Shown piece by piece: positions 61,457-64,000 of a DNA stretch of 64,000 bases. The first letter of the stretch is position 1; each line of letters begins with the position of its first letter. A model generated the notes under the pieces. It worked only from the letters and a program-made list of their open reading frames with translations, did no database searches and was not told the DNA's origin. Origin of the DNA: Dickeya aquatica (GTDB taxonomy: Bacteria; Pseudomonadota; Gammaproteobacteria; Enterobacterales; Enterobacteriaceae); NCBI RefSeq assembly GCF_900095885.1, contig NZ_LT615367.1:558001-622000 (forward strand), in the 5' to 3' direction. A program made the position numbers and the translations under genes.

Positions 61457-61520
61457 CATGTTGTCGTCAGAGCATGTCGTTATCAGAACATGTTGTTATC
61501 AGAAAACCGTCTTATCAGAA
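61457..61520 (-). repeat. Four 16-bp tandem repeats in the alx leader
   Basis: Units at 61457-61472, 61473-61488, 61489-61504 and 61505-61520. In alx sense two central units read TTCTGATAACAACATG and TTCTGATAACGACATG; the outer two are diverged. See findings for the upstream ORFs they create. Confidence 0.85.
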
Positions 61521-61524
61521 AACA

Positions 61525-61556
61525 AAACGGCCTGTGTCAGAAGGCACAGGCCGTTT
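61525..61556 (-). terminator. Intrinsic terminator between riboswitch and alx
   Basis: AAACGGCCTGTG and CACAGGCCGTTT form a 12-bp perfect stem with an 8-nt loop; on the minus strand it is followed by TGTTTTC. It lies after the riboswitch and before alx, so it is probably the regulated expression platform. Confidence 0.9.
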
Positions 61557-61569
61557 GCGATGACTATGC

Positions 61570-61702
61570 TGCAAATGAACCTCGCCTTCTGGCAAGGTCT
61601 TACTTACAACTTAATGTGAACAGCGTCATTAAGGTTGCCTGGTAACCGAGTGCAGCCGCACTGTAATGACGATTAACCAGCGAGAAGTTACTCCCCTTTG
61701 CA
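61570..61702 (-). promoter_or_regulatory. yybP-ykoY manganese riboswitch (PRE element) of alx
   Basis: In alx sense the RNA has the closing stem TGCAAA / TTTGCA (61702-61697 and 61575-61570), AAAGGGGAGTAACTTCTCGC at the 5' side, the two stem-loops around CAGTGCGGCTGCACTCGG, and the 3' pairing AAGACCTTGCC...GGCGAGGTT. This is the class that binds Mn(2+) and also controls E. coli alx. Confidence 0.88.
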
Positions 61703-61915
61703 TGATTAAAGATAGGTGAGTTACGCCATAGGGTCAACTATTGCGCAGGGCAACCCCCTGGCTAAAAAGACGTGTGCTTTTTGGTTTGTTATCGTCGCTG
61801 GTGTGGGGAAAACGGTAGCCTGAGCGGGTGCGGTGGCATCAAGGCAGAAAAATCATTTACTGTGGCGTCGTTTTAAGGGATAAACAGCGCCAGATTTTGC
61901 TTTGCAGGAGCGGCC

Positions 61916-63058
61916 ATGAGCCAACTATTTCTGGAAACATCCTCACTGACGCTGGTGCGCTACCCGCACGAGGAGCGTCAGGCGACGCTACAGGCGTGGG
62001 ACGCCGCGGATGAATATCTGTTACGGGAGCTTTCGACCATCCCTTCCGGGCCGGGGCCGACGCTGATTTTTAACGATGCGTTCGGCGCGCTGGCCTGTGC
62101 GTTACAGGCGCAAGCGCCGTATAGCATCAGCGATTCCTATCTCAGCCAACTGGCGACACGCCATAATCTGGCCCTCAATGGCTATCCTGAAGAGTCGGTC
62201 ACGCTGCAAGATAGCCTCTGTGCCCTGCCGGATGCGCCATCCTTGGTGGTGATAAAGGTGCCCAAAACGCTGGCGCTGCTTGAGCACCAGTTGCGCCAGC
62301 TGTGCGCAGTGGTGACAGCGCACACGGTGGTGATAGCGGCAGCCAAAGCGCGCGATATTCACACCTCTACGCTTGAACTGTTCGAGCAGATTCTGGGGCC
62401 GACGCGCACGTCGCTGGCCTGGAAGAAAGCGCGGTTGATTCACTGTCAGCCGCAGGCCGATAGCGCCAGGGCCACGCCCGTTATCACCCGTTGGACGCTT
62501 GATGACAGCGGTTATTGCATCAACAACCATGCCAATGTGTTTGCCCGCAGCGGTCTGGATATCGGTGCCCGTTTTTTTATGCAGCATCTGCCAACCCAGA
62601 TCGAGGGCAAAATCGCCGATTTGGGCTGTGGTAACGGCGTCATCGGTCTGGCGGCACTGGCACTTAACCCACTGGCGTATGTCAGCTTTTTCGATGAATC
62701 CTATATGGCGATCGCCTCCAGCCGCCTTAATGTAGAGGAAAATCGGCCACAGGATAGGGCGCGCAGCAGCTTTGTGGTCAACCACGCGCTGGCCGGTGTG
62801 GCGAAAGAGAGCCTCCAGGCGGTGCTATGCAACCCGCCGTTTCATCAACAACAGGCGCTGACCGATGATGTCGCCTGGCAAATGTTTCTCGATGCGCGCC
62901 GCTGCCTGATGACCGGGGGGGAACTGCGCATTGTCGGCAATCGTCATCTGGATTATTTCCACAAGCTCAAGCGCCTGTTTGGCAACTGTGAGAATGTGGC
63001 CAGCAATGCGAAGTTTGTGGTGCTGCGCGCGGTAAAAACTGCGTCAGGCTCACGCTAA
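61916..63058 (+). CDS. rlmG: 23S rRNA m2G1835 methyltransferase RlmG
   Basis: 380 residues. N-terminal pseudo-methyltransferase domain and C-terminal SAM-dependent domain with [16 protein letters not shown] (motif I, about residue 236) and the base-flipping motif LCNPPFHQQ (about 303). Matches E. coli RlmG/YgjO, which methylates G1835. Starts after GCAGGAG. Confidence 0.94.
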   Translation: MSQLFLETSSLTLVRYPHEERQATLQAWDAADEYLLRELSTIPSGPGPTLIFNDAFGALACALQAQAPYSISDSYLSQLATRHNLALNGYPEESVTLQDSLCALPDAPSLVVIKVPKTLALLEHQLRQLCAVVTAHTVVIAAAKARDIHTSTLELFEQILGPTRTSLAWKKARLIHCQPQADSARATPVITRWTLDDSGYCINNHANVFARSGLDIGARFFMQHLPTQIEGKIADLGCGNGVIGLAALALNPLAYVSFFDESYMAIASSRLNVEENRPQDRARSSFVVNHALAGVAKESLQAVLCNPPFHQQQALTDDVAWQMFLDARRCLMTGGELRIVGNRHLDYFHKLKRLFGNCENVASNAKFVVLRAVKTASGSR

Positions 63059-63148
63059 GCGCGGGCTGGCCCGGCACGTCCGTCGGGCATTTGTTGTCAT
63101 ACGGGCCTGCCAGTATAATCCGCAGGGTATATCAGCGAAGGAAGGGTT

Positions 63149-63445
63149 ATGTGTATTGACGAGTTGCAGGCACGGCTGGAGAGTGCATTGCAGGCGCTGG
63201 AAGTCAGTGTGGGCCGCCAGCAACAGGTCTGGCAACGTGATTATCAGCATCTTCATCTGCAATTGGTTCAGGCGCGCCAGCGAGAGGCGGAGTTATGCGC
63301 GCGTCTTAACGAGCTGGTGAGCCGGGTCAACCTGATGGATGTCTCGCCCGAGCGCAATCCGCTGTTGCAGAAAGTTAGCCTGATCCGCGCCCATATTGAG
63401 GCGTTAGCGGCCGAAGCCGCTGCCTTTCACCGTTCCTTGCTGTGA
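63149..63445 (+). CDS. Small coiled-coil protein, unknown function
   Basis: 98 residues, MCIDELQARLESALQ..., with GAAGG and AAGGG upstream. Almost entirely helical, with heptad-like Leu patterning (LQARLESALQALEVSVGRQQ; LCARLNELVSRVNLM; LIRAHIEALAAEAAAFHRSLL). No membrane segment or signal peptide. Not recognised; it lies alone between rlmG and uhpA. It shares only general coiled-coil character with PriC and ZapB-like proteins. Confidence 0.65.
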   Translation: MCIDELQARLESALQALEVSVGRQQQVWQRDYQHLHLQLVQARQREAELCARLNELVSRVNLMDVSPERNPLLQKVSLIRAHIEALAAEAAAFHRSLL

Positions 63446-63628
63446 CCTGACGGTGCCCTGATTGCACGGCAAGCGTGGCAGCAGGATGGCGAAATACGCG
63501 CTGGTGCCGGTTTTTCGCGCTGGGTTCGCGCACAGGCTCACAGAACGAGGGTTGACCATTGCTCAGCGCTTGAACACATGCGGGCTTAACGCTAAGGTAA
63601 GCGCCTCTTTGCTTGTCCTGGTTACATC

Positions 63629-64000
63629 ATGATTACCCTCGCCCTGATTGACGATCATCTCATTGTGCGCTCTGGCTTTGCCCAGTTGCTGGGGCTTGAG
63701 CCAGATATGCAGGTGGTAGGCGAATTCGGCTGCGCGCGTGAGGCGCTGGCCGGTTTGCCGGGGCGCGGTGTGCAGGTGTGTATTTGTGATATTTCCATGC
63801 CGGATATGTCGGGCCTTGAACTGCTCGGCCAACTGCCCAAAGGCATGGCGGTGATCATGCTCTCCGTACACGACAGCCCGGCGCTGATTGAGCAGGCGCT
63901 CAATACCGGCGCGCGCGGCTTTCTCTCGAAACGGTGCAGCCCTGATGAGCTGGTGGCGGCGGTGCGAACCGTGGCCGGTGGCGGCTGCTACCTCACGCCG
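63629..64000 (+). CDS. uhpA: Response regulator UhpA (3' end outside window)
   Basis: First 124 residues of a NarL/FixJ-type regulator starting [21 protein letters not shown], near-identical to E. coli UhpA. Receiver domain complete: acidic pair DD near residue 8, phospho-acceptor Asp in CICDISMPD (about 54), Thr/Ser in IMLSVHD and Lys in [11 protein letters not shown]. The LuxR DNA-binding domain lies beyond the window. Activates sugar-phosphate uptake uhpT with UhpBC. Confidence 0.93.
   Translation, partial: MITLALIDDHLIVRSGFAQLLGLEPDMQVVGEFGCAREALAGLPGRGVQVCICDISMPDMSGLELLGQLPKGMAVIMLSVHDSPALIEQALNTGARGFLSKRCSPDELVAAVRTVAGGGCYLTP

Larger units (their letters stand above)
61396..61915. other. 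alx leader and alx-rlmG intergenic region
   Basis: 520 bp. Contains, in the direction of alx, the promoter region, the yybP-ykoY riboswitch (about 61702-61570), an intrinsic terminator (61556-61525), four 16-bp tandem repeats (61520-61457) and about 60 bp of leader. The right part (61703-61915) carries the divergent rlmG promoter; no gene there. Confidence 0.7.

Noticed and set aside
61457..61520. CRISPR-like array in the alx leader
   Set aside because: The repeats are contiguous 16-bp units without spacers, so this is a simple tandem repeat.
63149..63445. Possible priC
   Set aside because: Much shorter than PriC (about 175 residues) and lacks its conserved C-terminal Arg-rich part.

Overview
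The window is chromosome of a plant-associated enterobacterium of the Pectobacteriaceae, most likely Dickeya or a close relative. This is inferred from many proteins that closely resemble Escherichia coli homologues, Escherichia-like gene blocks joined in a different order, and a complete galacturonate (pectin sugar) module in which uxaC, uxaB and uxaA form one operon next to exuT and exuR. It is mostly ordinary core genome, with one short accessory island and several small accessory genes.

Layout. 1-7.2 kb: the 5' part of pepP, ygfB, zapA, the 6S RNA gene and its partner fau (5-formyltetrahydrofolate cyclo-ligase), then the convergent operon serB-radA-nadR. 7.3-13.8 kb: smp, prfC, osmY, a small CsbD-like gene, a TatD-family hydrolase (yjjV), an EntD-type phosphopantetheinyl transferase and a short-chain dehydrogenase. 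14-21 kb: a chemoreceptor behind a flagellar (sigma-28) promoter, an orphan acireductone dioxygenase, a single-domain ppGpp-hydrolase-like HD protein, a small exported Cys protein and a three-gene FecBCD-type ABC importer behind a Zur-like palindrome. 21-27.4 kb: ahpC-ahpF, uraD, and a heavy-metal ATPase divergent from a CadR/PbrR-type MerR regulator with the operator between them.

27.4-31.5 kb is the accessory island: a LysR regulator, an IS630-family element whose transposase has one in-frame stop, the truncated front of an acyltransferase (FabD/AT-like) gene, and a decayed P4-type integrase beside tRNA-Phe (pheU). 31.6-46.7 kb follows the E. coli pheU block: yjdC, dsbD, cutA, dcuA, aspA, fxsA, groES-groEL (sigma-32 promoter), ubiC-ubiA, plsB, dgkA, lexA (two SOS boxes) and zur. 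46.8-51.5 kb: yhaK/yhaJ, yqjG, yqjF, mzrA, yqjA. 52-59.6 kb: exuR, exuT and uxaCBA, which import and catabolise hexuronates to 2-keto-3-deoxygluconate, with ExuR-like operators. 59.8-64 kb: ygjV, alx with its manganese (yybP-ykoY) riboswitch and an unusual repeat-bearing leader, rlmG, a small coiled-coil gene, and the 5' part of uhpA.

I found no CRISPR array, prophage, toxin-antitoxin pair or clearly new multi-gene system. The observations most worth checking are: the alx leader, with four 16-bp repeats that create one-codon upstream ORFs between a terminator and alx; the Zur-like palindrome on the FecBCD importer; the truncated acyltransferase/LysR island at pheU, where the IS end supplies part of the LysR ribosome binding site; and the multi-hairpin 3' region of ahpF.
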